Shown here: positions 10,938-23,779 of the stretch, piece after piece
Numbering within the stretch: the first letter of the stretch is position 1
Layout: every line of letters begins with the position of its first letter
NCBI GenBank assembly: GCA_011033025.1
Contig: WFMF01000073.1
Location: 340,579-404,578 of the forward strand
DNA length: 64,000 nucleotides
DNA from: Beroe forskalii
Taxonomy: Eukaryota > Ctenophora > Nuda > Beroida > Beroidae
Reading direction: 5' to 3'
Notes under the pieces: generated by a model
The model's database searches: none
The model's input: only the letters and a program-made list of their open reading frames with translations
Told to the model about the DNA's origin: nothing
Translations under genes and position numbers: made by a program

Positions 10938-13900
10938 TCTTAATTATAATTTCGTAAGAGCACGTGAATTATGTCTGTCTGTGCCGCCGTATACAATTAA
11001 ATTTGACCTTGCCAAGAAAATATCAAGAGAAACGAATGCAAACGGGAAAAAAGAGGTGCCGTTGCTATGGAGATTGGATATTTGCGCACGTGCAACATAA
11101 AGTAGTTCGCAATGTAGTGTTAATATTACGTTAGTGATTAAATGTGTCGAGATGTTGCTTTTAAATGTTGATTTTTTAAATTCGTAGTTCATGAGGCATG
11201 AAGGGTTATTTTGGACGACAGTTATAGGAAGTTTAGGAAAGTAGGAAGTTATTACAAAAAATATCTAAGCAGTAGACTTAGAGTTCAACCGATAAAATAA
11301 ATTCGCATCGAACGATGTTCCTACGTCTCGGCGTGTTTCAAAATTAATGAGAAGTTCACGAAGTTCGATTAAGAGCACTTCACGTAAACGTAAGGGAAAA
11401 CAAAATTGCTGAACTAACAAGACGCGACGCGCGCGCATTTTAATCTTGCGCGCAACGCAGAAACTCTGCGCGCGTCGCAAAGTTATTTCAGATACAGTTA
11501 CGAACTTACAAGACGAAATGCGCGGCGTAAAAATCATGAATTTGATTTTGCGCTTAGTCTGAGCGCGCACCAGACCTAAAATTAGTCTTTAATTCATTTC
11601 CATTTCTTACGCAGCTTTATTCAGTATACAAATGAAGGAAAAATAATAATTCACGGTAAGACCATTCGAACAATGCGTTAGTGTTCCCTAATGCCCTACC
11701 ACGCGCGCGTTGCAACTTCCGTCATTTGCTCCTTTGACATCGTCATCAACATTCACCTTTTTGCCATCATACAACGCACTTCGGCAACTTCAGTTCCTAT
11801 CAACGTATCTTTTTACTTACTTCATTCTGCTGGCTTTTGGTTTCATCTAACAAGATGCTTACGTGCGCACAGCCAGCCGCACAGAATAGGACGCTGGTTA
11901 GATCAAGCTGTTGGTAACTTGGTCAGAAATCGCGAACGAGGCGGCGCGTAGCGCCGCCGAGTGAGCAATGTAATAGCAGGCCCACCGGGCCTGCTAGTCT
12001 TATATATAATTTGGTAAGAGCACGTGAATTATGTCTGTCTGTGCGGGCGCACAGTTTAAATTTGAGCTTGCCAAGAAAATATCAAGGGAAACGAAGGCTA
12101 GGCTGGGCTAAGTCGCACCGTTGCTACGGAAACCAATTTTTGCACGTGCAGATTATAATCAGTTCTACGCGGGTGCTTTCTATTACGCTACTACTATTAA
12201 ATGCTGTGCTGTAGCTTTTTCGACGTTTCTTTAACTTCAAATTTAAGATCTCAAGATGGGGAATGGGTATAACTTGAATAACGGAGGATATTGCAGTTGC
12301 ATTGCTTTCAGTGTGGCTGAGGTTGGTCGATAATCAAAGTTGAGTCGGTGAAAACAGTAGTAGCTGCAGTTGTAAAAATAACCGTTAAAGTTACAAGGTG
12401 TGTACAATTCAATCGAGTCGAATGTAGGTGTAGCAGATTTTGAAGACAGTTCCTGGCCTGCTAACAAAACATTAAAACAAATTATCCAATGTCAGTGTCA
12501 GTATGAGAATCAGTTGCCAGAATTAACATCATCTTGCAATCAAAACGGAACGCTGGAACAAAACGCACATGGTTTAGCACGTCTAAGACTTTATCCGACG
12601 AATTCGATCTATTTTCCACTCTGCTCCTTCATAAATTTTTTGAATATTTGATTTTTGCGCATAACTTTTCACCAAATTGGAATTTTTTGATGCGGTAAAA
12701 AGTATCCAATCAATTCGAATGGCAGTGTTTAAAACTTGCGAACGAGGTGCTGCGTAGCAGCGCCGAGTGGGCTGTGTGTTTGAAGGCTAAGATGCGCATA
12801 GTCGCGCCGTTGCTATGGAAACAGATTTTTGTGCACGTGCAGATTATGATCAGTTCTATGCAAGTGCTTTCTATTACGCAACGACTGTTTAATGCTGTGC
12901 TGTAGCTTTTTGAAAATTTTTGACGTTTCCTTAACTTCAAATTTAAGATCTCAAGATGGAGAAAGGACATAACTTGAATAACGGAAGATATTCCAGATGG
13001 ATTGGTTTCATTGTGGCAGAGGTTAGTCGATAATCAAAGTTGAGTCGGTGAAAAGAGTAGTAACTGCAGCTTTGAAATTAACCGTTAACGTTGCAAGGTG
13101 TGCACAATTCAATCGAGTCGAATGTAGGTGTAGCAGATTTCAAAGACAGTTCCTGGCCTGTAAACAAAACAAAATTATCCAATGTCAGTGTCAGTATGAG
13201 AATCAGTTGTCAGAATTAACATCATCTTGCAATCAAAACGGAACGATGGAACAAAACTCACGTGGTTTAGCACGTCTAAGACTAACCGACGAATTCGATC
13301 TACTTTCCACACTGCTCCTTCATAAATTTTTTTGAATATTTGAATTTTGATGCGGTAAAAAGTATCCAATAAATTCGAATGGCAGTGTTTAAAACTTGCG
13401 AACGAGGTGCTGCGTAGCAGCGCCGAGTGAGCTGTGTGTTTGCAGGCCCAACGGGCCTGCTAGTCTTATATATAATTTCGTAAGAGCACGTGAATTATGT
13501 TTGTCTGTGCGGGCGCACAGTTTAAATTTGAGCTTGCCAAGAAAATATCAAGAGAAACGAAGGCTAAGATGCGCATAATGGTACCGTTGCTAGGGAAACC
13601 AATTTTTGCACGTGCAGATTATGATCAGTTCTATGCGAGTGGTTTCTATTACGCTACGACTGTTTAATGCTGTGCTGTAGTTTTTGAAAATTGGACGTTT
13701 TCTTAACGTCAAATATTAGATCTCAAGATGGAGAATGGGCATAACTTGAACAACGGAGGATATTACAGATGGATTGCTTTCATTGTGGCAGAGGTTTGTC
13801 GATAATCAAAGTTGAGTCGGTGAAAACAGTAGTAACTGCAGTTGTGAAATTAACCGTTAAGGTTACAAGGTGTGCACAATTCAATCGAGTCGAATGTAGG

Positions 13901-14276
13901 TGTAGCAGATTTCGAAGACAGTTCCTGGACTGTGAACAAAACAAAATTATCCGATGTCAATGTCAGTATGAGAATCAGTTGCCAGAATTAACATCATCTT
14001 GCAATCAAAACGGAACGCTGGAACAAAACTCACATGGTTTAGCACGTCTAAGACTAACCGACGAATTCGATCTATTTTCCTCTCTGCTCCTTCATAAAGT
14101 TTTTTTCAAGATTTGATTTTTTGCACATAACTTTTGACTTTTGATTTAATTGGAATTTTTTGGTGCGGTAAAAAGTGTCCAATAAATTCGAATGGCAGTG
14201 TTTAAAACTTGCGAACGAGGTGCTGCGTAGCAGCGCCGAGTGAGCTGTGTGTTTGCAGGCCCAACGGGCCTGCTAG
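10938..14276 (+). mobile_element. Tandem Helitron-like non-autonomous elements
   Basis: Three head-to-tail units are seen: 10,938-11,997, 11,998-13,463 and 13,464-14,276. Each starts TCTTAWATATAATTTCGTAA and ends in a hairpin GCAGGCCC-AAC-GGGCCTGC running into CTAG. A second hairpin, GCTGCGTAGCAGC, lies about 45 bases upstream. A TC start, terminal 3-prime hairpin, CTRR end and precise end-to-start tandem insertion are Helitron traits. The middle unit is itself two units fused by loss of the internal boundary near 12,784. The flanks show TAA at both ends against one TAA in the empty right-arm site (about 49,490), which would instead suggest a Harbinger-type 3-bp duplication. Repeated small open frames (for example 13,769-14,116) have no recognised product and no Rep/helicase was seen. 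Confidence 0.6.
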
Positions 14277-14303
14277 TAAGTATATAACTGTCGTTGACCG
14301 TAG

Positions 14304-17300
14304 TTATAAGGTCATTATTTGCTAAAAATGGGGACATCTGTGCAAAAATTATTTACAAAGGTTTTAGTGTTGGAATGTGTTCTAAGGGGTCCCATGAAGG
14401 TCTCCAAAGAGTGTTAAGCTTCTACCCCTTGAGGAAATTTCAGGAGGGCCACGCCCTTTTTTGACCGTGGGAAATTTTGGTTAAAAATCGAAAATCAAAG
14501 TTTACATTCATATAAGACATGTGGGTACTCTAAACCCATGTTTTCTGGGACGGGGAATCGATTCCAAGCATAATATAAGAGCTATCGATCTTTCTTGACC
14601 CATTTTTGACCACGCCCACTTTTTGTGTATGGAATTTTTGAGGCCAAAATGCCATTTCTCGATGATTCAAAATATATGGTATGTGGGTACTCCAAACCTA
14701 TGTTTTCTGGGACGGGGAATCGATTCCAAGCATTATCTTAGCGCTATCGACCTTTTTGACCCATTTGTGACCAAGCCCATTTTTTGCATATGGAATTTTT
14801 GAGGCTAAAATCCCTTTTCTCGATGATTCACAATATATGACTTGTGGGTACTCTAAACCTATGTTTTCTGGGACGGGGAATCGATTCCAAGCACTATCTA
14901 AGCGCTAACGACCTTTCTTGGCCCATTCCTGACCACGCCCACTTTTTGCGTACATGGAATTTTTGAAGCCAAAATGTCATTTCTCGATGATTCAAAATAT
15001 ATGGTATGTGGGTACTCCAAACCTATGTTTTCTGGGACGGGGAATCGATTCCAAGCATTATCTTAGCGCTATCGACCTTTTTGACCCATTTGTGACCAAG
15101 CCCATTTTTTGCATATGGAATTTTTGAGGCTAAAATCCCATTTCTTGATGATTCACAATATATGGCTTGTGGGTACTCAAAACCCATGTTTTCTGGGACG
15201 GGGAATTGGTTCCAAGCATTATCTAAGCGCTATTGACCTTTCTTGGCCCATTTCTGATCACGCTCACTCTTTGAGTATATGGAATTCTTGCCATTTCTCG
15301 TTGTAGAAGGCATGCAGCTAGATCTAAAGACATGAGAATAATCTGAACAGAAACCAACCTTTCCTGAGGCGGATAATCTATTTCATATTCATAAATTTTA
15401 CGTCCATGAACATTTCCAAGCCAATTCCAGGCCAAGCCCATTTTTTTGCATATAGTATAGATTATTGAAATATAGAATATGATTAGGCCGAAAACGGCAA
15501 AATATTATTTTCTGATTATGATTCGAGAGATATATGACGATGGTTGTTTCGATTCCAATCGCCATCCCACTATATCAGCTCTGACGACCATTTCTGAGAG
15601 CTTCTTCTTTTTGTATGTGGGATGTCCTCTTAAACACTTATAATTTATGATTGTCTTCTGTCCAGAAATCTTCATACGAGAGTGGAACCTGGGTCAGCAT
15701 CATCAGAAAAATGATCATCTGATAAGAGTAAACAGCTGACTTGGAATCGAATACTCATCCTGCATGCTGAGCTAATCCATCAGTCAGATACACTGATACA
15801 AGTTCTGGACCCTGATGCTTCTCAAATATCTACCCTCTACATCCTTCTTACCCATATCTATGCTTTCATCTATCTGCAAGCTCATCTTGGACCCTCAATT
15901 AGTCAATTATTGTCAACTGTCGGATGTGTTGAGACCATCCGTTAATTAGCCTTATTTTTTAAATACCCTTATTAAGAAGAAGAATCGCCAGCTAGAGAGA
16001 CGTCATGGCTGAATCGTGACTTGTAGTGAACCTCTACTTTCTAGAACCAGACTAAAAGAGTGGACACATGACTCAGCAAGTCAGTAGGACCACAAACATC
16101 AGTGACTCGTTCAAGGAGACACTTCAACTTCACCTTCTATAACTTCGTGTCCACCTTGCAGTTAAAGCAGTCATCCCCATAGACTACAAAATCACCTCCT
16201 TCCGCCTGAAGAGACAGCTTGGTCTGTATATAATATGATGATTACAGTACTCATAGAATGATAGGCAATACTTTGCAACAGTTTAAGCTACATGCAGGTA
16301 GCTCGACTTCAATTCCACAGTTGGGAACTTGATTTTGACGACCCAGATTCCACCCTGGCTTCATTTACCTAAGTCAAACTAAGCCATACAAACTGTCTAG
16401 GATTTTTGCAGTCGTGGCCTTCCGAAATTCTAATTCAACGAGGTACTTAGGTATGGTCGACCATACCTGAGGAAGTAAGTACCTCAGTAAATTCGGAAAA
16501 CCATGACTGACCATAGGCATAGTCAGACCATTTGGTCGTGTAGTCTACACAGTACACATGTCTCTGGCCCATACCTTTGAGCCTTTTATCGGTGTAGTTT
16601 GAGTAGATGAAAGCAAGATGGATTCCCAGTTGGCAAAAAATCAAATTACTTGATTAAGATTCACTGACCATTTTGGTTCAACTGCTACTGAGTCCTTTGC
16701 TTTCCCATTCACTCGGTCAGATTCTCAGACTGTTTCCAGAATCCGGATTAGAGTTTCGTCAGAATTGCCTTGATGAAAATATGGAAATGGCATCGTTCTA
16801 TGAGGTCAGTGAAGAAGGCCAATGACTAGGATGGTCCAGACTTGCTTCTTTAAGCTTTAAAAGTTCAACAGCAGCACTCGAGAGTCGAAGGGGAAAAAGG
16901 TGGAACTGTTAGCATCCAGACTCCAGATAGAAGGCAGTAAGTAAAAAGATCGTATGACATTTAAAAAGTTGTCAGAAATTGGGCATGAATTATTAATAGC
17001 CCTTATATCATGTATGGAGGATCGATTCTATCCCAAAAACATAGGTTTAGAGTACCCACAAGCCATATATTGTGAATTATCGAGAAATGACATTTTGGCT
17101 TCAAGAATTCCATGTACGCATCTAGTGGGCGTGGTCAAAATGGGTTAAGAAAGGTCAACAGCACTAAGATAATGCTTGAAATCGATTCCCCGTCCCAGAA
17201 AACATAGGTTTGGAGTACCCACATACCATATATTGTGAATCATCGAGAAATGACATTTTGGCCTCAAGAACTTCATGTACGCAAAAAGTGGGCGTGGTCA

Positions 17301-17754
17301 GAAATGGATCAAGAAAGGTCGATAGCGCTTAGATAATGCTTGGAATCGATTCCCCGTCCCAGAAAGCATAGGTTTAGAGTACCCACAAGCAATATATTGT
17401 GAATCATCGAGAAATTGCATTTCAGCCTCGAAAATTCCATACGCAAAAAGTGGGCGTGGTCGAAAATGGGTCAAGAAAGATCGATAGCTCTTAGATTATG
17501 CTTTGAATCGATTCTTGTCCCAGAAAACATGGGTTTAGAGTACCCACATGCCTTATATGAATGTAAACCAGGATTTTCGGTTTTTCACCAAAATTTCCCA
17601 CGGTCAAAAAAGGGCGTGGCCCTCCTGAAATTTCCTCAAGGGGTAGAAGCTTAACACTCTTTGGAGACCTTCATGGGACCCCTTAGAACACATTCCAACA
17701 CTAAAACCTTTGTAAATAATTTTTGCACAGACTATCTCTATTTTTCTCTTATAA
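14304..17754. mobile_element. 3.45-kb foldback with internal 162-bp direct repeats
   Basis: TAG flanks the element at 14,301-14,303 and 17,755-17,757 and is single in the right arm (about 49,465). The termini read TTATAAG on both strands. The left half carries five direct repeats spaced about 162 bp, marked by TTTCTGGGACGGGGAATCG at about 14,541, 14,703, 14,863, 15,027 and 15,189. The right half carries three or four copies in reverse orientation (about 17,025, 17,178, 17,343 and 17,505). The centre (15,300-16,940) is unique, has no long open frame, and could be captured sequence. The 3-bp duplication does not assign a superfamily. Confidence 0.8.
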
Positions 17755-17757
17755 TAG

Positions 17758-19300
17758 TAAAAATCCAAAAAACTGCACTGGTCTCCCCCCGTCTATTTGA
17801 GACTGAAGAGTATTGAATATTCTGAATGCCACATAAGAGGGGTAGAGCATTTTTGCGTCATAAGAGAATCCTGATACGGTAATTTGAATTTTACAACGGG
17901 GGATTATGAAAAAAGTAATCCCGTCAATGATGGGTTTTTAAAAGCGCCTGAATTTCAACCAAATTTCAATGTCATCGTAATTGGAACTTAATTTATTTAT
18001 GGATACGATAGGTGTAGCGGGAGCCATTGAAGTGGTGTAGAATGTAGTCACGGCCCGTTCGCCAGTTTACGGACTTACGGAGTGGCCTCGTAATTGTTTC
18101 CAGTTCGATGCCTGGCTAATTACCAGAATCTTATGTGTTATTTCACAACATAGCCTGAATTTTTTGGTCTAACAAACTGAATAGAAATTTTCACTGGATT
18201 AAAATTTAACATAAGAAATTTATCAAATTTAGCTGATTCAATTGGCAAAAGATTCGTTTGAAATAATTTCACTGAAAATCATGGCAAAATAAGACTAAGT
18301 AGCTTCACGAATGTTATATGAACTCGGTTGAACTCGGACTCGGCTCCGGTGTTGACGATGCAAACTCAACCTCGGCTAAGAACCTGAACTCGGCCGTTTA
18401 ATGTGGCTGAAATTTTAAAACGGACTTACAGCTTTACAGATCATCATACGATTAATGTAGTTGAGCGCATGTGATTGATTCCGTCTGTAAACTCCAGGGT
18501 AGAAAATAATTTCAACCATTCACATTAGCACAACAGTCAATGTGATGAGCAAGCGCACAATCTGTAAGAATTCTGAAGTGGCTGCATTTAAAACCTTTCA
18601 ATTACAAATACCGCGGCTGATCCTCTTAACCTCTTGAGCCTGCAGTGCCATAAATCTCGTATTTTCTTTTCCATTTCTTCTCCCATATTCTCTCCATTCC
18701 ACGTGACTGGGTCACGTGTTCTAGAGCGAATTATGAGTTGCACGTGGAACTGACGTGGCAGAAATATCAGCACTAATGTAGCAGCATTGACGTCACTAGT
18801 AGAAACTCAAATGCCACGAGACAGGGTCAGGGGATGCCCGTAACGGTCTGCTATCGGTACTTGAATGAAAATGCATGAATGCATGCATTCAGGTCAACAT
18901 TTTTGACGGCCACCGATCCCTCTCATCCCCAAAGCGAAAAATAAGAGCGTTGATGGTCGTGTAACAGAGTGGAGTGCCGTAGGCCCGATACGATGTCAAA
19001 CAACCAGTAATGCTCTTATCATGCTTGTAATGCTTCGGGCGTTCGGCATCCCCGCCCACTGAGAAGAATGAAAGGTAACCCCACCCATTTTGAGTAATGG
19101 ACAGGTGGCCTTCATTTCTGGCTGCTGCTCATAACATTTTGCTCACTTCATAATGAACTTATCGTAACGCGCGAACGCCAAACGTATTTTTCTTGACATT
19201 ATGCGCGGCTTAAGTTTGCGCGGCGTAAATAAAACTTACGCCGCGCACTTGCTACCAGAAATGGCGAGGAAGTATTGGGAGTAGGTTGCTATGCACGTAT
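17758..19300. other. Left-arm sequence, GC-richer, no gene called
   Basis: This segment is colinear with 47,950-49,440. A tRNA-like B-box, AGTTCGATGCC, is present at about 18,103 in a block (18,045-18,130) conserved in both arms. It may be the head of a tRNA-derived SINE, although a convincing acceptor stem was not found. Confidence 0.45.
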
Positions 19301-20650
19301 ATATCCCTGTGTGGCTCGCGCGGCGCGTACACACACCTATGCGGGCTTAAGAAGGGAGTAGGGTGCAGTCTGTAGAGTATAACAACAGCACTTATCGACG
19401 GACGTTGCCCCGTCTATTTCTTCTGACTGGATGGCAAAGTGACGTCCAAATGTGGAACGTTGCGCCGCGCGCGAGGGTAGGGTAACATCCTACGATCCTA
19501 ACCCTAACAAATCCTGACCCTAATCGTGACCCTAACCCTAGTCCTTAAAGCGCGCAGCGCTAAGTGCGCTTAATTATATTTTTCTGAATGAGTGACGTCA
19601 TTGTCATAGATAATGAAGGCTCCCGTTTATATGGGAGACTCACCCTAACCAGGGCCCTGGTTATGCGCACGGAGTGCGCGGCGCGGCAAGCCCCTGGTTA
19701 GGGGAAGCGCACGTGTCCAGATTCCTAAGCCCGCATAGGTGTGTGTACGCGCCGCGCGCTTCCCTGTTCTGAGGAAGCGCGCCGCGCGACGATAACAGGG
19801 ATATACGCGTTTAACAAGTGTCTAGAGGACACATTTCGAAGAAAAGGGGCGCGCGCGAACAAACACTAAACAGGGACCATAGAACGTGGCGATTGGCGAA
19901 GCGGCGGCGCTGATTCTCGAGAGGGTCTGTCAACGCCAGACAAGAAGTAACGTTCCACAGTTGGTATTTGGTCGGCACTCGTAGCCGTAGGAAAAGGATG
20001 TCACCCTGCGCACAACGCTCCAAATTTAGACAGTAACATTCGCGCTCTTGTCATCCAGTCAGAAGAAACAGACGGGCAACGTCATTCTAGACGTCACCTT
20101 TGCGTCCAACACTCCAACAACAAGTCAGAAGAATGGGACGGACAAATCACCCGTCGAGTTATTAGTAGGATTTTACCCTACCCTCCGCCGCGCGCCATTT
20201 TTCTCTGCAAGTGCAACACGACCCTCCAAATTTCCGAGTGTTGCGCGCTAGGGATGGGTGAAATCCATCTATCGAGTTATACATCGCACGACACATGACC
20301 CTTTAAGTTTATTAATTCTGCGTAAATCTCGACGTTCATAGGCCGTAGGGTGTTGTCCGACGTCGCGAGGGAATCAGACAACGCCTGACAAATTCGTAGG
20401 CCATGGTCTAAAGTTCAGTCAGAGAGCGGGGCCGGCAATCGTGTCAATTCCTTCTAATAGTAATTCTTCCTTAATTCTATGGTTGGTATCAGATCACATT
20501 CACAATAACCGTGAGTTCAGAACTTCGGGCTCTATCTTATGTCTTAGGGAAACACAATCTTGCTTGAACGATAAATGCGAAATACCTTCCAGCACTCGAT
20601 GACAAAACAATAATTAGTATCAACTGTCAACTGAATCAGAATGATCATAA
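19300..20650. other. CG-rich repeat block, left arm
   Basis: This block is unlike the AT-rich surroundings. It is rich in CGCG, GCGCGC and a palindromic module running from CCCTAACCAGGGCCCTGG to CCCCTGGTTAGGGG around CGCACGGAGTGCGCGG (about 19,638-19,700). CCCTAACCCTAA-like tracts occur at 19,490-19,545. The right arm has two copies of the module (47,337-47,397 and 47,690-47,755) and a partly rearranged order. A minus-strand frame at 19,811-20,023 stays open in both arms but matches nothing I recognise. Confidence 0.6.
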
Positions 20651-20891
20651 CATGAGGTGCATGTAACGTTCGTCGGTCGATCGAATGGAATTGGTCGATC
20701 GATCAACTTCATTTGATCGACTGATGTGTTTTTAATAGAAAATCTTTAAGCTAGTAGGGAAACAACTAAATATTGCTCATTTAAACACGATTCAAGTCAA
20801 CAGGGAGCATTAAACCACATCATTCGTTCAAATGGAGTTGATCGATCGACCAATTCCATTCGATCGACCGACGAACGTTACGGGCGCCTTA
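20651..20891. mobile_element. Left-arm-only hairpin insertion, CGATCGA-rich
   Basis: Perfect inverted arms of about 45 bp (20,663-20,706 and 20,836-20,881) begin GTAACGTTCGTCGGTCGATC and end GATCGATCAACT. The right arm runs from CATAACAT directly to TAACAAAAACC at about 46,890. The target duplication is unclear. Confidence 0.65.
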
Positions 20892-21114
20892 ACAAAAACC
20901 TTTTCCTACGAAACATAAAATATCATATGAAACATTTTAGTCTCATTCAGTTTCGCACAACATAAACAAGTCTTTTTGAAAACTATAATAAATCTATATC
21001 AAAAATATTTTCCCAAAACAAAAAAGGACTTGGTTGTGTTGGTCTGTGACAGTTTTGTCGTTCTTTATCTTAAAACTCGGACTGGATTAAATCGGCTGTA
21101 TAACGAGCTCACCC

Positions 21115-21330
21115 TTGGACCCTTCGGGTACTCAGGCCTTGCACAGTCGCGGTCCAAATCGCCGCGGGGGGGTTGCCCTGCGTGAGCAGTACGCAGCTCA
21201 GTACTTCGGAGGGTGGAGGGACGATGATGTTTGGCAGTGTGGGGATCAGTGGGATCAAGAAGCAGTAAGGATCAGGAAATGTGATTCTGAAATAGAATGG
21301 GGATTAAGTACGACTTATACGCGATATTTA
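21115..21330 (+). other. Open frame conserved between the two arms, unidentified
   Basis: The block encodes LREQYAAQYFGGWRDDDVWQ followed by a stretch ending CDSEIEWG. Its mirror at 46,464-46,690 on the minus strand keeps the same reading with a few replacements, although a poly-G run upstream differs in length. Both arms are generally similar, so retention of the frame is weak evidence for coding. I do not recognise the product. Confidence 0.25.
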
Positions 21331-21544
21331 GCAGAACGAAAAACTTTTACTTCTAAACTACTACTTAGCAATAGCTACTTCTAACTTATAGTGAACTAAC
21401 TTCTGCTGATATTGATAAGCACTTAAAGCACGTACCATTGTTAAGGACTAGGACTTCGACTTGACGATCTTCTTCTAAGGACTTCCTTTAGGACAACAGA
21501 ACCGGACCCTTACATCAGTGCATCACTGCGCCTGCTGAAAATAG

Positions 21545-22500
21545 AAAGCTATAAGTATAAACTATTTGATTTAAGTATAACTATAACTTATAGTATAAGG
21601 GAGTGTAATTCATAGGATCTTAAGATAAAGGGAGATGGAATGGTCGATAGAAACTCATGGAAGGGAAGTGAGGCAGGCTACCCACACTATGATCAGATCT
21701 CTGGAGTCAGGACGCGACTGGAGGCATGAGTTGGTTGCCTCCTTGTAGGACCTTCTCACGTGACGTCATAGGAGCTCCTCACGTAACGTCATAGGAGCTC
21801 CTCACGCGTGTCACGCACCGACACACGCACCTCTGGCGTGGGGAGGGCTGCTCTAGCTCTCTAGGATTACTGCTGCTCTAGGGTTGCGTACCTGGGTAGG
21901 TAGGTACTTCACCGCCTTATCAGGAGGCGGGGCCATTAACATCATCCCCTCCAGAATAAGAGTCGTCCTCGGTGTCTCGTCTACGCCCGGCTCTGAATTA
22001 AGTTTTTGACATAATCAACATGAATCAATGAATCATTAAATTGGAATAAATTGCCAGACGTTGTCTGTCCCAGACTCTCCGAGTCTTATCAATATCAGCA
22101 AGCGAGCGAAGGGGGCCAGGCAGCGTCTAGCAAGAATAAAATGTGTACATAAACTGATGGCCCCTAAAGATAAAAAATTCAAATTCTTAGAACTCAATTC
22201 TGCCACTCACAGGAACAGTGTCACACTCTTATTTGGAAAACACGATAATAGGATATGAGCAGGCCAGGATGGCTGGCACATGTTTACCAACATTTTGAGG
22301 ATGGTTGTGCGTTCACCCATCGGAGTGCCAGGCCTCAGAACAATTACAAAAATGGGTCCAAAAAATCTAAACCCAAACCAGAGGAGATCGAGCTTTGCGA
22401 TTGACTTCATTCGATTCCACGATTCGTGAATAATTCCTTTCAATGAGCGGATCAGAATATCAATAAGATGAAAAAAGACCGAGTTTTGGTCTTGCGGAGC
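21545..22500. mobile_element. Left-arm-only insertion of about 0.95 kb
   Basis: The right arm passes directly from the GCATCACTGCGCCTGCTGAA block to the GGCACATGYCC block (about 46,245-46,275), whereas here about 950 bp intervene. The extra DNA includes a motif, AGGAGCTCCTCACGYRACGTC, repeated near 21,765-21,800, and part of a GGAAAACACGA / GGCCAGGATGGC element related to that at 8,379-9,680. The exact borders are uncertain. Confidence 0.5.
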
Positions 22501-22930
22501 GCATGCCGAAGTGGCACATGTCCCATTTTGAACCCAAAAGTGGCCATTATTGATAGGCCCATTAAAGATATGAGCTTTAAACTTGTTTTGCCCAACAACC
22601 AAATTTGATCGACAAATCGATTCTAAAGTGGGTTGCATCCAATTTGGCTTTTTCAGCCCATAAAAACCTCTCAGACTCCAAAAAGGCCGTATGACAAAAC
22701 ACAAGTTTTTCAAAGCTGCCCTAGGGCTACTACACTCAAAGGCTTACAACTCCGGCTACTGTTAATATTTTTGTACAATTCTTTTCGCATCAGAGTGAAT
22801 TCCACAGAATCAAATAGAGCCGATTTTCAAGCTTCCATAACCACCCTCCAAATGTTTGTACATGTCCTGGCTATCTCCTATACAATTGGTATACCAATGG
22901 TATATCAGGGCTTCAGGCCTAAACCACACA
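22230..22930. mobile_element. Diverged foldback related to the TTAA element
   Basis: The left end reads TTTGGAAAACACGATAATAG and GGCCAGGATGGCTGGCACATG. The right end (22,850-22,895) is a decayed inverse with ACATGTCCTGGC. The mirror in the right arm (45,930-46,265) lacks part of the first half. A 168-residue minus-strand frame (22,207-22,713) is antisense to this repeat and has no recognisable domain. Confidence 0.45.
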
Positions 22931-23019
22931 CCTAAACCACACCCAATCCTCAAGATCAGATTCCCCTAATTAACGAGCACATCTATCAGAGACGAAACCG
23001 CCTGAACCAAAACCGCCTA

Positions 23020-23408
23020 CCTTATTGGCCTTTATTTAGCCGGCCTTTTTTTAACTGGCCCTATGGACAAAAATTGGATCAATTTTGAACCGTTGTAACC
23101 GGCCCCTTGGACAAAAAATTTTCTGGTGGTTGCCACATCAAGGATTTTATGCTCTGAAATGACCACTAAAAGCCCTTTATAGTCAATAAATTGCATCAAA
23201 AGACACAAATCCCGGTCTAATATTATGTTTAGGTCATTAACGTGTTATGTAATGACGCTCAAGTGAATTTAAGCCAAGTCAGAACAGTTTCATTTGACCT
23301 AAATTAATTGGCCTTTAATTTGACCGGCCCCACTTAAACCGGCCCTTTGGACAAAAATTTGAAAGTCGTTTTTGTCCTTAAGGGCCGGTTAAATAAAGGC
23401 CAATAAGG
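23020..23408. mobile_element. TA-flanked foldback MITE (Tc1/mariner-type site)
   Basis: The termini are CCTTATTGGCCTTTATTTA and its inverse GGCCAATAAGG, flanked by TA at 23,018-23,019 and 23,409-23,410. The right arm lacks it (about 45,830). The inside is built from repeated GGCCCYTTGGACAAAAA blocks in both orientations. Other copies are a terminal fragment at 33,028-33,062 and a larger one at 63,870-63,990. No transposase is present. Confidence 0.75.
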
Positions 23409-23779
23409 TATTTAACTTTAGGAACCTGTTTGACGGGAGGTCCGATATCTGTCATCTGTCACCGGCTGAAAAGGCACTGAAATTGACAACGACATATCTG
23501 AGTTAAGACCTGCAACATGAACTACTGTTCTTACTTTCTACACCTTCTGGGTACATAACAGTAACTCTGCTGTAGAAAACTTCCCCCTGCCCTTCACTCT
23601 TTGGTTTCAAAAAATAGTTTTATTTTTTGTTAATAAGAATGACGAAGATGCTATGCTAACATAGTAATTTCGTCATTCTTTAATAGCGCCTTCTGTTTTC
23701 AGCATTAACGTCATTGAATATTGGTCCAAAAAGCAGCTGAATTGTGGAAGCTCTAAATGCGTGATCTTTAGTGGTGATT

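Noticed and set aside
18045-18130. tRNA gene with B-box AGTTCGATGCC
   Set aside because: No convincing acceptor stem or anticodon arm could be drawn; at most a SINE head.
19490-19545. CCCTAA-type telomere-like tract
   Set aside because: Only a few interrupted units in a CG-rich repeat block; no evidence of a chromosome end or telomere insertion.
22207-22713. 168-residue minus-strand frame
   Set aside because: It overlaps a MITE-like repeat, has low-complexity composition and no domain, and its right-arm mirror is disrupted.
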